From contig NZ_SIRR01000001.1 of NCBI RefSeq assembly GCF_011634895.1, positions 1 through 64,000 on the forward strand: DNA of 64,000 nucleotides, given 5' to 3'. The notes beneath the pieces were generated by a model. It ran no database searches, was not told the DNA's origin, and saw only the letters and a program-made list of their open reading frames with translations. The translations under genes were made by a program, and so were the position numbers. The number at the start of each line of letters is the position of its first letter. Position 1 is the stretch's first letter. This DNA comes from Rheinheimera pleomorphica (GTDB lineage Bacteria > Pseudomonadota > Gammaproteobacteria > Enterobacterales > Alteromonadaceae). Below are positions 44,396-54,260 of the stretch, piece by piece.

Positions 44396-44917
44396 TTATT
44401 GCATCACAAAACCGGTGAAAAGGACTTCATCGACCACCACCGAACCCACTACTTCAATCATTGCCTGTTGCAAGTCACTCAGCGCTTTGTTTTTCAGCGC
44501 ATCACGCCCTGCTACAGTAACCAGTTCATCAGCATTGGATGAACTGAAGGTTTCTAATAAACTGCCTTCAATCAACGGAATATGCCGCATCGCCAGGGTT
44601 TCATTATTACTGCCACGCACCAGCAACTGCACTTTAATTTGTACCATGCGATCGCGTGACGCACCGGGCACATTAAACACAAAAGGTCTGGGTAAGGCCA
44701 CATACAGCGCGGTTCCCTTCGGCTCGTTAGCCGCCTGACCGCTGTCGGCCCCCGCGGCTGCACTGCTCGTTGGGCTTTGTACCGTACTGTCGTCACCGGA
44801 GAACATCAAAAAAGCCACTACTGCCAGTACAATCACCAGCGCCGCACCGCCGCCCAGCAGCAACCACTTTTTTTTGCCGCCACCTTCTGCTATCACCAAA
44901 TCTTTTTCTGCTGCCAT
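44396..44917 (-). CDS. fliL: Flagellar basal-body-associated protein FliL
   Basis: 173 residues: short basic cytoplasmic start, one membrane helix (about 18-40), a linker and a periplasmic SPFH-like domain ending SVVVDEVLFTGFVMQ. FliL surrounds stator units and affects torque. A 95-bp gap separates it from fliK; no convincing promoter was found there. Confidence 0.94.
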   Translation of the reverse strand: MAAEKDLVIAEGGGKKKWLLLGGGAALVIVLAVVAFLMFSGDDSTVQSPTSSAAAGADSGQAANEPKGTALYVALPRPFVFNVPGASRDRMVQIKVQLLVRGSNNETLAMRHIPLIEGSLLETFSSSNADELVTVAGRDALKNKALSDLQQAMIEVVGSVVVDEVLFTGFVMQ

Positions 44918-45012
44918 CTAACTGTCACCCAATATAATCGTCTGACGTTATTATGCTCATCTGCCTGCGCCAATGTAAATCATTGCCGGCTAAATTAACG
45001 CTTGCGCCGGTT

Positions 45013-46761
45013 TTATGCGTAATAATCCACCAGTCGCTCACTGACTGCTGCGGTTACCTGCACGGCCGCGGCTGGCAGATCGTCAGCGTTGTCATCTATG
45101 TTGCCACCTTGCTGATTGCCGGAGCGGCCATGCTGAGCAAGTTGCCGCTCCTGTTGCTGCGACTGCTGCTGCACACTGCCTTCGCTTAATACTATGCCTT
45201 GCTGCTGCAGTAACTCACGCAAACGCGGCAATTGTTGCTCCAGCAGCTCTTTAGCCTGAGGTTGCTGCACAACAAACTGTACCGAGGCCTGCTCTTGCTG
45301 CATATCTATTTTAATTTGCATCTGGCCAAGACCGGCCGGATCGAGCCGGATTTCCGCCACCTGAATATTTTGCCGCAGCATCAGGTTAACCCGCTGTTGT
45401 AGCTGTGCCGGGCTATCCTGCTGCAGTAAATTCAGGCTTTGTTTTAGCTGCTCTGCCACAGCAGGCCTGACCGCCTTAGCCGCGTTACTGAGCTGGCGCT
45501 GCTCTACCTGTTGCAGCGCCTGACCAAAGGGGCTTTCTGCGCGGTGCAACGCCGTGCTGGGATCATTTTGTTTGTTATTTAGTGCAGCACCGGCCTGCAG
45601 CGCCAGCTCAGACAATGCCGCTGAACTTTGCTGGCGCTGGCCGTGCTGCTGTGCACTACTATCACTACTACTTTCTTTGCTGTTGTTGGCACCATCTGCT
45701 TTGTCAGGCATATTGGCTGCAACACGACCAGCCAGGCTTGAAGGTTTAGCATCTGCTTTGTTGTCAGCGTTGGCCTGGTTTACTGCTTCTGCCGGCATCA
45801 TCCCGGCAAGCGCAGCGCCGTCAGAAGGAAGCTCTGTTGTTTCAGTCGTTTGTAACCCGGGGTTTTGCACAGCGCTCTGTGGCGTCGGCTTAACGGCCGG
45901 TGCGCTGGCGTCCGCCTGCACAGCCGCTTTGTTGCTGTCTGTACTCTGTTGCTGTTGCAGCACAGCTGCAACGTGCTCGTCATCTGCAACAGTAGCCGAC
46001 ATTGCAGTATCAGCAGGTGTTAGTGTTGAACGGGTAGCATCAGGCTGCTTCGCTGTATCAGTTTTAGCCTTATCATCCACTGTGATGACATTTTTAGCCA
46101 GCTCGCCTGCGATAGCATCTGTATTATCGCCGCTTTTAGCCGCTACGCTGGTGCCGTCTGCGACATTCAGGCCGGCCTTCACTGTGGCTTCAGTATCGAC
46201 AGCTTGAGACTGCTCAGTATCTTCGGCACTTGTCAGCTGCTTAGCCGCTGCAGCCAGCAAGCTGTTATCGCCGGCAGCAAGCTCTGTATCCGCGCCTGCT
46301 GAGGTAGTATTGGCTTTAGCCGCGATAATGTCACCGAGTTCTGCCTCAGCCTCGCCGCTGGCGTTCGCCATGTCTGCAGTAGCCTCAGCAGCATGTTGTT
46401 GCGCGCCGCCGCTGTGCGCAGCAGTACCATTCAGTGCCAGTTGCGCTAAGATGCTGCTGGTAAGGTCACTGTCCTGGCCGGCCCCGCTAAGCATCGCCTC
46501 TGACAGGTCGCCATCGGTGGCAGCCGCTATAGCCTGGCTAACACCGGATAACAGGCTGATACCGGCAGGCAATTGCCGTGCAGTTTTAGCACTAAGGCTA
46601 TTTTTTTCCGGCTGTACCAGCTCGCCCAGCATACTACCAAATAGCATACCGCTGTCGGTGCTGGCGGCATCTGACGCTCCGCTATCTGCCGACACGGTAT
46701 CAGACAACAGCGCAGTGTCTGCGCCTGTCATCAGCATGCTAAAGTGTAAGCCCTGCGTCAT
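45013..46761 (-). CDS. fliK: Flagellar hook-length control protein FliK
   Basis: 582 residues, mostly Ala/Asp/Thr/Gln-rich low complexity in the N-terminal ruler part. The conserved FliK C-terminal domain lies at about 455-545 (LRQNIQVAEIRLDPAGLGQMQIKI, with VQFVVQQPQAKELLEQQLPRLRELL following). It measures hook length and triggers FlhB. CAGGAG precedes the ATG. It is the canonical copy within fliE-to-flhB, in contrast to the paralogue at 23199. It is separated from fliJ by 89 bp that hold a weak sigma-54-like element. Confidence 0.92.
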   Translation of the reverse strand: MTQGLHFSMLMTGADTALLSDTVSADSGASDAASTDSGMLFGSMLGELVQPEKNSLSAKTARQLPAGISLLSGVSQAIAAATDGDLSEAMLSGAGQDSDLTSSILAQLALNGTAAHSGGAQQHAAEATADMANASGEAEAELGDIIAAKANTTSAGADTELAAGDNSLLAAAAKQLTSAEDTEQSQAVDTEATVKAGLNVADGTSVAAKSGDNTDAIAGELAKNVITVDDKAKTDTAKQPDATRSTLTPADTAMSATVADDEHVAAVLQQQQSTDSNKAAVQADASAPAVKPTPQSAVQNPGLQTTETTELPSDGAALAGMMPAEAVNQANADNKADAKPSSLAGRVAANMPDKADGANNSKESSSDSSAQQHGQRQQSSAALSELALQAGAALNNKQNDPSTALHRAESPFGQALQQVEQRQLSNAAKAVRPAVAEQLKQSLNLLQQDSPAQLQQRVNLMLRQNIQVAEIRLDPAGLGQMQIKIDMQQEQASVQFVVQQPQAKELLEQQLPRLRELLQQQGIVLSEGSVQQQSQQQERQLAQHGRSGNQQGGNIDDNADDLPAAAVQVTAAVSERLVDYYA

Positions 46762-46829
46762 CGTTATCTCCTGTGCGGCGGTTATAGCCTAAGTGCTATT
46801 CAACGTTATTCTGGCAACTGCATTTAACA

Positions 46830-46846
46830 TTCAACTTTCAGGCCAA
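46830..46846 (-). promoter_or_regulatory. Weak candidate sigma-54 promoter of fliK
   Basis: Read leftwards, TTGGCCTGAAAGTTGAA has a good -24 element (TTGGC) and the right spacing, but the -12 element is TTGA rather than TTGC, so the invariant GC is GA. In Vibrio the fliK-flhB transcript is sigma-54 dependent, which is why the site was looked for. Support is limited. Confidence 0.3.
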
Positions 46847-46850
46847 TTTG

Positions 46851-47303
46851 TTACACATCAACTAAAGCCCTTTGCCGCATAAACTGTTGGCTGGCATATT
46901 CGTCGGCATTTTTTTGCTCTAAACGTAGCTGTTTCTGCAGTTCGGCGGCATCGTTGCGCTGCACTAACAACTCCAGCGCTTTGCGTTTTTGCTGCATCGC
47001 CAGCCAGCTCTGCTTACGCTGCTCAGCAGCCGCCTTAGCTTGCTGCACGGCGCGGCCTTGCTGCGCAATAGCCTGATCCAGCTTGGCGATAAAATTAACA
47101 AACTGGTTGTACTGCCGGCTTTGCAAACCGGCACTGCCCTGCTGCTGGCTTTGCTGAATATAGTCGGTGCGATAGTTAGCCAGGCCTTGGTATTTTTGCT
47201 CGGCCTGAGCATAAAACTGCTGGGCTTTGACAAATAACGCCTGCAATTTTTCTTCACGTTCCTGCTGAATTTTAATCAGCATGGCAAAGCGATGCGACAT
47301 CAT
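46851..47303 (-). CDS. fliJ: Flagellar export chaperone FliJ
   Basis: 150 residues, an all-helical antiparallel coiled coil ([24 protein letters not shown] near the start) as in FliJ, which activates the FliI ATPase and recycles chaperones. It overlaps fliI by four bases (ATGA). Confidence 0.93.
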   Translation of the reverse strand: MMSHRFAMLIKIQQEREEKLQALFVKAQQFYAQAEQKYQGLANYRTDYIQQSQQQGSAGLQSRQYNQFVNFIAKLDQAIAQQGRAVQQAKAAAEQRKQSWLAMQQKRKALELLVQRNDAAELQKQLRLEQKNADEYASQQFMRQRALVDV

Positions 47304-48646
47304 AGGCCGTTACTCCGGTTTTGCGGCGCTATAGCGCTTAATGCCTGCAAGCTGTCATCATAGGTAATCACATCATGCATCCCCTGCTGTAAAAAGCGGT
47401 TAATGTTTGGCATCATGCCAATGGCTTTATCCAGCTGGGGATCACTGCCGCGCACGTAAGCGCCTATGGCAATAAGGTCCTTACTTTGCTGATAGCTGGC
47501 GTACAACTGCTTAAGTGAGCGCGCCATCAACTGGTGCTCATTGCTGGTAATGGCCGGCATGACCCGACTAATGGATTTTTCAATATCTACGGCCGGAAAA
47601 TGGCCAGCATCGGCCAGCGCACGCGACAAGACAATATGGCCATCGAGTATCGCCCGTGACGCATCCGCTATCGGATCCTGCAAGTCATCCCCTTCAGACA
47701 GTACAGTGTAAAACGCCGTTATCGAGCCCTGACTGCCACTGCCATTGCCTGCCCGTTCAACCAGCGCCGGTAATTTGGCAAACACCGACGGCGGATAGCC
47801 CTTGGTCGCTGGCGGCTCCCCCACCGCCAGCGCAATTTCCCGCTGAGCCTGGGCATAGCGGGTTATCGAATCTATCAGCAGCAGCACATCCAACCCCTGA
47901 TCGCGAAAATACTCCGCCACCTGCACTGCTGTTTCACAGCCTTTTAACCGCATCAGCGGTGACACATCGGCCGGTGCCGCAATCACCACAGAGCGCGCTT
48001 TGCCCTCTTCGCCTAAAATTTCGTCAATAAACTCTTTTACTTCGCGACCACGCTCTCCTACCAATCCCACGACCACGACATCAGCTGAGGTACCGCGGGT
48101 CATCATACCCAGCAGCACGCTTTTACCCACGCCCGAGCCGGCAAATAAGCCCATTCGCTGGCCTTTACCCACGGTAAGAATGCTATTAATGGCCCGTACC
48201 CCAACATCCAGCGGCTGCTTAATCGGCCGGCGGTGTAACGGGTTAATGGGTTTACCTTTAGCGCCGCCATGCTGTTGGGCCGCTATCGGGCCTTTACCGT
48301 CCAGCGGAGTGCCGACACCGTCGATAACCCGGCCGAGTAAATTCATACTCAGAGGCACGCCTTTAAAGTTCAGCAGCGGTGTCACTTTGGCGCCGGGCAC
48401 CACACCGGATACGTCATCTTTTGGCATCAGAAAAATACGGTCATTGGCAAAGCCTACCACCTCAGCCATGATATCGCCGCGCTCGGCCTGAACACTGCAC
48501 GGCTGACCAATAGCCGCGCTGCAGCCGGTGGCTTCCAGTGTCAGGCCAACCACCCGCACCAAATGCCCAGCCACAGCAGGCCTGGAGCGATGGATATAGC
48601 TGTGTTGTTGCTGTAAAAACTGGCTTAGGCTGTCACTGCTGGCCAT
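47300..48646 (-). CDS. fliI: Flagellum-specific ATPase FliI
   Basis: 448 residues. It is an F1-beta-like ATPase with P-loop GSGVGKS at 170-176, a Walker B region in [20 protein letters not shown] and the export-ATPase signature [18 protein letters not shown]. It energises export with FliH and FliJ. It starts 2 bp after fliH. Confidence 0.96.
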   Translation of the reverse strand: MASSDSLSQFLQQQHSYIHRSRPAVAGHLVRVVGLTLEATGCSAAIGQPCSVQAERGDIMAEVVGFANDRIFLMPKDDVSGVVPGAKVTPLLNFKGVPLSMNLLGRVIDGVGTPLDGKGPIAAQQHGGAKGKPINPLHRRPIKQPLDVGVRAINSILTVGKGQRMGLFAGSGVGKSVLLGMMTRGTSADVVVVGLVGERGREVKEFIDEILGEEGKARSVVIAAPADVSPLMRLKGCETAVQVAEYFRDQGLDVLLLIDSITRYAQAQREIALAVGEPPATKGYPPSVFAKLPALVERAGNGSGSQGSITAFYTVLSEGDDLQDPIADASRAILDGHIVLSRALADAGHFPAVDIEKSISRVMPAITSNEHQLMARSLKQLYASYQQSKDLIAIGAYVRGSDPQLDKAIGMMPNINRFLQQGMHDVITYDDSLQALSAIAPQNRSNGL

Positions 48647-48648
48647 GC

Positions 48649-49593
48649 TTAGTCTCCACTTGCTGGCGCATCACTGTTATCTGTGGCATCGTCGTCCGGC
48701 ATGTCCTGGCTATCTGCCATCACGTCGTGATCTGTTGCCGTATGGCGATCAGAGCCCGGCTTATGCTCTGCCATAGCGGCTGCGCTGGCATCATACTGCG
48801 CCTGTAGCTGCAGAAAATGTTCCAGGCTACTTTGCAAACGCTGCGCCAGGGAGCGGTCAACGCTGCTGCGCGCCGTTTCCAGCAGGCAACCACCGCGGGC
48901 GATGGCCGGATCGGCTCTGAGCTGCCATTGCTGCTGCGCCAGCTGTTCAGCAGGGTAATGCTGTTCAACAATCGCTAAATCGGCCGGGTTTAGCTTTATC
49001 TGGATCTGGCCGGCATCAAGCGGCAAGGCGGCGATAGCGTCACTTAGCGCCTGCAGTATCACTTGCGGGTTAGTATTCACTTCAACACCAATCACCGCTT
49101 GCGCCATGGCCAGACTAAGCTGCAACAGCTGCTGTTTTACCTGCTCGTTAATATCGGCCAGCGGCTGCTGCAACTGGTTCAGCAGCGCGCTAAGCTGGGC
49201 TAAGCGTTCGGTCAGTTCAGTTTCGCCCTGTGCCAGGCCTTGTTTTTTGCCCTCAGCCAGGCCTTGTGCCAGGCCATCTTGCTGGCCCTGCTCGCGCCCT
49301 TCTGTATAGCCTTTGCTAAAGCCTTCCTCTTTACCTTCGGCAAAGCCTTCGTCATAGGCTGCCTGGCGAATTTGCTCGATATCATCGGCCGTCAAAGGTT
49401 TGACAACCAGCTCTTCGTCAGCCGTTGCCGGGTGCGCTTTTGCCACCGGCTGGGTTTTATTTAACGCATTGGTGCGGCTGTCACCCTGTAACCGCTCTGC
49501 GGTTAAATCGGGCGTTTGCCAATGCTTAATCAGCTCATCGGTTTCTTCATCCGGTGAAAACGGCCTTTTATATTTAAAGGCATCGGTGTTCAT
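48649..49593 (-). CDS. fliH: Flagellar export stator protein FliH
   Basis: 314 residues: N-terminal region with [10 protein letters not shown], a run of GxxxG repeats (glycines at 83, 87, 91 and every fourth residue to 123), a helical domain and the C-terminal V-ATPase-E-like domain (about 190-270). It regulates FliI and links it to FliN. The last 45 residues are extra, rich in Asp/Ser/Ala, beyond the usual end. It is 33 bp after fliG. Confidence 0.93.
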   Translation of the reverse strand: MNTDAFKYKRPFSPDEETDELIKHWQTPDLTAERLQGDSRTNALNKTQPVAKAHPATADEELVVKPLTADDIEQIRQAAYDEGFAEGKEEGFSKGYTEGREQGQQDGLAQGLAEGKKQGLAQGETELTERLAQLSALLNQLQQPLADINEQVKQQLLQLSLAMAQAVIGVEVNTNPQVILQALSDAIAALPLDAGQIQIKLNPADLAIVEQHYPAEQLAQQQWQLRADPAIARGGCLLETARSSVDRSLAQRLQSSLEHFLQLQAQYDASAAAMAEHKPGSDRHTATDHDVMADSQDMPDDDATDNSDAPASGD

Positions 49594-49626
49594 ACTACTG
49601 CCCCGCTAAAATACAGCGCTGCTGGC

Positions 49627-50661
49627 TTACAGGAAGTCATCGCCACCGCCACTGCCCAGCATAATTTCACCGGCATCCGATAAGCGCCTTGCCGTAGATA
49701 AAATTTCTTTTTGTGCCGCTTCAACATCGCTAACGCGCACCGGCCCCATCGCTTCTAAATCATCCTGTAGCAGCTCGGCAGCGCGTTTAGACATATTCTT
49801 AAAGATTTTCTCTTTTAAGTTTTCATCTGTGCCTTTTAACGCCTTCATCAGCACATCCTGCTGCACTTCTCGCAGCAGAGTCTGAATACCACGGTCATCA
49901 ACATCTATCAGGTTTTCAAACACAAACATCAGATCCTGAATTTGCTGCGCCATCTCTTCGTCATGCTCACGGATAGAATCCATCAGCTGGCCTTCAATAT
50001 TGGTATCCATATAGTTGAGGATATCGGCTGCGGCTTTGAGGCCACCCATTTTCGCCGTTTGGGTACCGGCCTGACCGGCAAACTGTTTCTCCATGATCTC
50101 GTTTAACTCCTGCAATGCCGCCGGTTGCACTTCTTCTAAGTTGGCTATACGCATGGTTAAATCCAATCGCACCTTTTCCGGGAACTGCGATAAAATCTCT
50201 GCCGATTGCTCCGGTTCTAAGTAAGACAATACAATGGTCTGAATTTGCGGGTGCTCGTTGCGAATAATATTGGCAACCTGTTTCGAGTCCATCCATTTTA
50301 ATGAGTCCAGGCCCTTGGCTCCGCCACCCAGCACAATCTGATCGATCAGATTAGCGGCTTTTTCTTCACCCAGCGCCGCCGTTAAGGCGCGCTTGATAAA
50401 CTCTTCACTCTGGAAGCCGATGGTACTGAAATTCTGGATCTGTTCAATAAACAAGCGGTGCACCGCCGAGATCTTGGCCTGGTTCAGATCTGTCATCTGC
50501 GCCATCGCCAAACCGACTTTCTGCACCTGCTTTGGCTCTAAGTGTTTTAAAATTTGCGCAGCATCTTCTTCTGACAAGCTCAGCAGTAAGATGGCGGCTT
50601 TTTCGACACCGTCCAGTTTACCTACGTCAAACGCAGGTTTTGTTGCTTCTATGCTACTCAT
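49627..50661 (-). CDS. fliG: Flagellar motor switch protein FliG
   Basis: 344 residues with the three-part FliG fold: N-terminal FliF-binding (DGVEKAAILLLSLSEEDAAQILKHL), middle domain with the EHPQ motif (IIRNEHPQIQTIVL), and the C-terminal torque domain (MFVFENLIDVDDRGIQTLLREV). It overlaps fliF by 8 bases. Confidence 0.97.
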   Translation of the reverse strand: MSSIEATKPAFDVGKLDGVEKAAILLLSLSEEDAAQILKHLEPKQVQKVGLAMAQMTDLNQAKISAVHRLFIEQIQNFSTIGFQSEEFIKRALTAALGEEKAANLIDQIVLGGGAKGLDSLKWMDSKQVANIIRNEHPQIQTIVLSYLEPEQSAEILSQFPEKVRLDLTMRIANLEEVQPAALQELNEIMEKQFAGQAGTQTAKMGGLKAAADILNYMDTNIEGQLMDSIREHDEEMAQQIQDLMFVFENLIDVDDRGIQTLLREVQQDVLMKALKGTDENLKEKIFKNMSKRAAELLQDDLEAMGPVRVSDVEAAQKEILSTARRLSDAGEIMLGSGGGDDFL

Positions 50662-52342
50662 CTTCAGCCAACCAGTTTTTCACTACTAAAGAGGATAGTT
50701 CCGGCTCGTTTGCAACTAAGGCCCGAACTGCGCGTAATAAATCATCATCACCGTGTAAATCCGGCAGCATCAGGGTGCCATCCGGGGCAAAGCCTACCGC
50801 GTTCTCATCAAAGGTAGAGCTTAGCATGTCGATAGTATCATCTCCCAAATCCAGACCGCTGGACAATGCATTATCGTCGTAGGCTTCTTTGGTGTCTTCA
50901 GGGTAGATCAGCTTTTTCAGCATCGGCCGCACTATGGCCACAATCAGTACGATGATGATCAGACCACCGATAACCAGACGCAATACGCGCAGGAACCATT
51001 CTTCTTCATAAAAGTTTGGTGCCGGCTGCTCAACCACTTCATCTTTGATAAAGGGCACGGAAATCACTTCTATCATATCGCCGCGCTGGGCATCAAAACC
51101 AATACCACCCTGCAATAAACGACGGATATTCGCCAGCTCGGCCTGAGTACGAGGTTCAGCTTCGCCATTGGCACCTGCTGTGTAGTCTATCGCCACCGAC
51201 ACGCTTAAACGGCGGATCACACCGCTTTGCTGTGAAATATGGCTGATAGTGGTGTCCAGCTCGTAGTTACGGGTGGCTTCTTTATGGTTGCGCCCCGGTA
51301 CTACCGGCTTGGCATTGCCCCCGGTGGCCTGCTCCGGAATATTTGAATTCAGTGGCGGTTGGTTTGATAAGGCGCCCGGAATGCCACCACTGACACCGCC
51401 GACACTGTTTTCTTCAATGGTCATTTCACTGCGAATAGCCGGTAAATCCGGATTAAAACGCTTTTGTGTTTGCTCCGTCGCGGTGAAGTCCATCAGTAAG
51501 TCAACCTGGGCGGTGTAGTTACCATAGCCCAGCACCGGCATTAAAATAGAGTCGACTTTCTGACGGTATTCTTCTTCGCGGGTACGTTGCAGCTCATACT
51601 CTTTGCGGCTACGTGCTGAGCTGGCATCCTGTGAACCGCTGTTTAACAAGCGGCCGTTCTGATCGGTAACCGTCACCCGTGACGGTGCCAAGCCCTGCAC
51701 TGCTGACGCGACGATATCAACAATGGCATCCACTTCGCTGTCACGGATCACTGTGCCACCACGGGCCGTTACCAGCACCGTTGCTGATGGCAGTTTTTCT
51801 ACCCGGGCAAACACATTTTCTTTAGGAATAGCCAGCAGTACCCGGGCACGGGACACGCTTTGCAGCTCTTCAATGGTGCGTGCCAACTGCTGCTCACGGC
51901 TGTGTTTTAACCGCTCCATTTCCAGACGCTGGCTCACACCAAAGCCACTGTCCTGCAGCAAAAACTCGGTGCCGCTGGAGGGCTCTTTTGCCAGGCCGGC
52001 ACGTGATAATGACAGTTTAATGCTTTGAAATTGATCTTCCGGCACGTAGATCACATTGCCTTCTAAGCTGTAATCGACCTTTTGCGCATCCAAATGATCC
52101 AGGGTCTGGATCAGCTCTTCAGTGGCAAAGGTACCCAGCGGGCGCATTTCCGGCTGGCGGGCCCACATAATAATTAAAATGGCAATTGCCAGACAGATAG
52201 TCAGCGCAACGATCAGCGTGATCTGGCGAACCAGATCCATACCGCCTAATGAGCCGACAAAGCCGGGTTTTTGCTCTTGCTGCTCGCCGCTGTTGTAATC
52301 GTTACCAGACAGTGCCAGCTCGGTGGATTGATTTTCAGCCAC
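50654..52342 (-). CDS. fliF: Flagellar MS-ring protein FliF
   Basis: 562 residues: membrane helix 1 (about 37-58), a periplasmic region with YscJ-like folds (HSREQQLARTIEELQSVSRARVLLAIPKENVF in the middle), membrane helix 2 (about 455-476) and a C-terminal FliG-binding tail ending in acidic residues. It forms the MS ring, the base for export gate and rotor. It starts 14 bp after fliE. Confidence 0.96.
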   Translation of the reverse strand: MAENQSTELALSGNDYNSGEQQEQKPGFVGSLGGMDLVRQITLIVALTICLAIAILIIMWARQPEMRPLGTFATEELIQTLDHLDAQKVDYSLEGNVIYVPEDQFQSIKLSLSRAGLAKEPSSGTEFLLQDSGFGVSQRLEMERLKHSREQQLARTIEELQSVSRARVLLAIPKENVFARVEKLPSATVLVTARGGTVIRDSEVDAIVDIVASAVQGLAPSRVTVTDQNGRLLNSGSQDASSARSRKEYELQRTREEEYRQKVDSILMPVLGYGNYTAQVDLLMDFTATEQTQKRFNPDLPAIRSEMTIEENSVGGVSGGIPGALSNQPPLNSNIPEQATGGNAKPVVPGRNHKEATRNYELDTTISHISQQSGVIRRLSVSVAIDYTAGANGEAEPRTQAELANIRRLLQGGIGFDAQRGDMIEVISVPFIKDEVVEQPAPNFYEEEWFLRVLRLVIGGLIIIVLIVAIVRPMLKKLIYPEDTKEAYDDNALSSGLDLGDDTIDMLSSTFDENAVGFAPDGTLMLPDLHGDDDLLRAVRALVANEPELSSLVVKNWLAEDE

Positions 52343-52356
52343 AACTTATTCCTCCG

Positions 52357-52692
52357 TTACACCGGCATCGACATAATGTCTTTGTAGGCTTCTACCAGTT
52401 TATTGCGTACCTGCACTGTCGCTTCAAACGCCAGTGATGATTTCTGGCTGGCAATCATCACCTGCGCCAGCGATACGCCCGGGTCGCCCATTTCTACTGC
52501 GGTGCGCATTTTGCTGGTTTCTTGTGCCAGGTTGTTCACATGGCCAAGTGCGTTAGTCAACATGCTGCCAAAGTCGCTCTGGCTGGGGTTAACCTGTTCA
52601 GTGTGTTGCAGTTTCAGCTCAGTGCCAACGCCTCTGGCCTGACTGGCCAGCGACTGCATTTCGGCATAAAGGGCCTGACCTTTGATATTCAT
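52357..52692 (-). CDS. fliE: Flagellar hook-basal body complex protein FliE
   Basis: 111 residues from the ATG at 52692, which has AGGTGAT upstream and matches the family start (MNIKGQALYAEM). A longer frame to 52734 starts inside the promoter leader. C-terminal DPGVSLAQVMIASQKSSLAFEATVQVRNKLVEAY is the FliE signature. FliE joins the MS ring to the rod. It begins the fliEFGHIJ transcript. Confidence 0.95.
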   Translation of the reverse strand: MNIKGQALYAEMQSLASQARGVGTELKLQHTEQVNPSQSDFGSMLTNALGHVNNLAQETSKMRTAVEMGDPGVSLAQVMIASQKSSLAFEATVQVRNKLVEAYKDIMSMPV

Positions 52693-52737
52693 TGCATCAC
52701 CTGTCAAAAAATTGCTACTTGGACGATTAGTCAATTC

Positions 52738-52756
52738 AAAGCAGGAGTTATGCCAC
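52738..52756 (-). promoter_or_regulatory. Sigma-54 promoter of fliE
   Basis: Read leftwards, GTGGCATAACTCCTGCTTT has GG-N10-GC (GG at 52754-52753, GC at 52742-52741) and TGGCA in the -24 box. It is 46 bp before the fliE ATG, immediately after the flrC terminator. Confidence 0.8.
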
Positions 52757-52780
52757 TTTTTAACATGCTGAATTTATACA

Positions 52781-52803
52781 AAAAAACCCTCTTTCGAGGG
52801 TTT
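52781..52803 (-). terminator. Intrinsic terminator of flrC
   Basis: Leftward reading: AAACCCTC-GAAA-GAGGGTTT followed by further T residues (eight in all from the stem end). A perfect 8-bp stem with a GAAA tetraloop, 18 bp after the flrC stop. It separates the flrBC and fliE transcripts. Confidence 0.9.
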
Positions 52804-52820
52804 AAAAAAGCATTTCAGGC

Positions 52821-54257
52821 TCAGGCGGGGACGGCGATGCCCTGCTGCTTCATCCGCGCCAGTTTATAGCGCAAAGTGCGATCACTGATGCCCAGGCGCT
52901 GTGCCACGTCTTTACGACGGTTGGCACAGGCTTTCATCGTTGCCAGAATAATGCGGTGTTCCTGCTCGTGCACACTGGCTTTAAAGTCACTGCTATCGTC
53001 AGGCAGGGAGCTGCGGCTGTCCGGGCAATGCTCAACCGGCTGAACAGTTGAGAGCTCAGTTAAGTGCTCAGCTGGCATGACTGTCGTCTCAGCTAGCGTA
53101 CCCCCGCCCACAGTCGCCTGGTTTAAGTGCATAGCCGCTTGTTCCAGTAAAATATCATCGCGTTCAATCACATCGCCCGAGTTAATAATTAACGCGCGCT
53201 GTATCACGTTATCCAACTCGCGCACATTACCGGGCCAGCTGTATGCGGTTAAATACCGGGCGGCGGCGGCGGTTAATCTGACAAGGGTGCGCCCTGCTGC
53301 CTGACAGTGGCGCTGCAGCAAATGCTCTGCCAGCGGCACTATATCGTCCGGCCGTTCAGCCAGCGCCGGCCAGTTCAGCGGAAACACATTTAAGCGATAA
53401 TATAAATCTTCACGAAAATGCCCTGCTGCTACTGCCTGCTTCAGATCCCGGTTACTGGTTGCCAGTACCCGCACATCCAGTTTAATGGTTTTACGGCCAC
53501 CTAAACGCTCCACTTCACGCTCCTGCAATACCCGCAGCAGCTTAGCCTGCAGGTTCAGATCCATCTCGGTGATTTCATCCAGTAAAATAGTGCCTTGCTG
53601 CGCCTGCTCAAATTTACCGGGGCAAGCGCTAATGGCGCCGGTAAAGGCGCCTTTTTCATAACCAAACAGGGTCGACTCCAGCATATTCTCCGGAATAGCG
53701 GCGCAGTTAATGGCGATAAAAGGCCCGTTGCTGCGCGCAGACAGCTGATGAACATAACGCGCCAGTACTTCTTTGCCCGAACCACTGGGGCCGGTGATCA
53801 TTACGCTGGCATCAGTGCGCGCCACTTTGCCGCACAGAGCCAGCAACTGCCGGGAGCTCTCAGCAGCTACCACCGGCTCTATGCGTTGTGCTGGCTCAGT
53901 GCTGACATAACGGCTAACAGTATTTAACAATACCTGTGGTGAGAAGGGTTTAGCCAGATAATCAACGGCGCCCAGCCGTATCGCCTCTACCGCCGCCTGT
54001 ACAGTGGCGTAAGCTGTCATCATCAGCACCGGCAACTGCGGATACTGCTCGCGCAGGGTTTTAAGCAGGCTTAAGCCCGACACGCCCTGCATTTGCACGT
54101 CACTGATGAGCAATTGCACGCGGTGCTGCTTTAGCAGTAACAGTGCCTGCTCGGCACTGTCGGCAGTTATCACCTGATAATCGGCCAGTTGCAGTGTATC
54201 CTGCAGCGCTTCACACAGGCCACTGTCGTCTTCTACCAGTAATATGCGTTGGCTCAT
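52821..54257 (-). CDS. flrC: Sigma-54-dependent flagellar response regulator FlrC
   Basis: 478 residues: receiver domain with Asp53 (LLISDVQMQG), AAA+ domain with Walker A GPSGSGKE and the sigma-54 contact loop GAFTGA, then a Fis-type helix-turn-helix at the end (RKDVAQRLGISDRTLRYKLARM). Activated by FlrB, it drives class III flagellar promoters such as those found at 52738 and 39298. It starts 3 bp after flrB. Confidence 0.96.
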   Translation of the reverse strand: MSQRILLVEDDSGLCEALQDTLQLADYQVITADSAEQALLLLKQHRVQLLISDVQMQGVSGLSLLKTLREQYPQLPVLMMTAYATVQAAVEAIRLGAVDYLAKPFSPQVLLNTVSRYVSTEPAQRIEPVVAAESSRQLLALCGKVARTDASVMITGPSGSGKEVLARYVHQLSARSNGPFIAINCAAIPENMLESTLFGYEKGAFTGAISACPGKFEQAQQGTILLDEITEMDLNLQAKLLRVLQEREVERLGGRKTIKLDVRVLATSNRDLKQAVAAGHFREDLYYRLNVFPLNWPALAERPDDIVPLAEHLLQRHCQAAGRTLVRLTAAAARYLTAYSWPGNVRELDNVIQRALIINSGDVIERDDILLEQAAMHLNQATVGGGTLAETTVMPAEHLTELSTVQPVEHCPDSRSSLPDDSSDFKASVHEQEHRIILATMKACANRRKDVAQRLGISDRTLRYKLARMKQQGIAVPA

Positions 54258-54260
54258 CGG

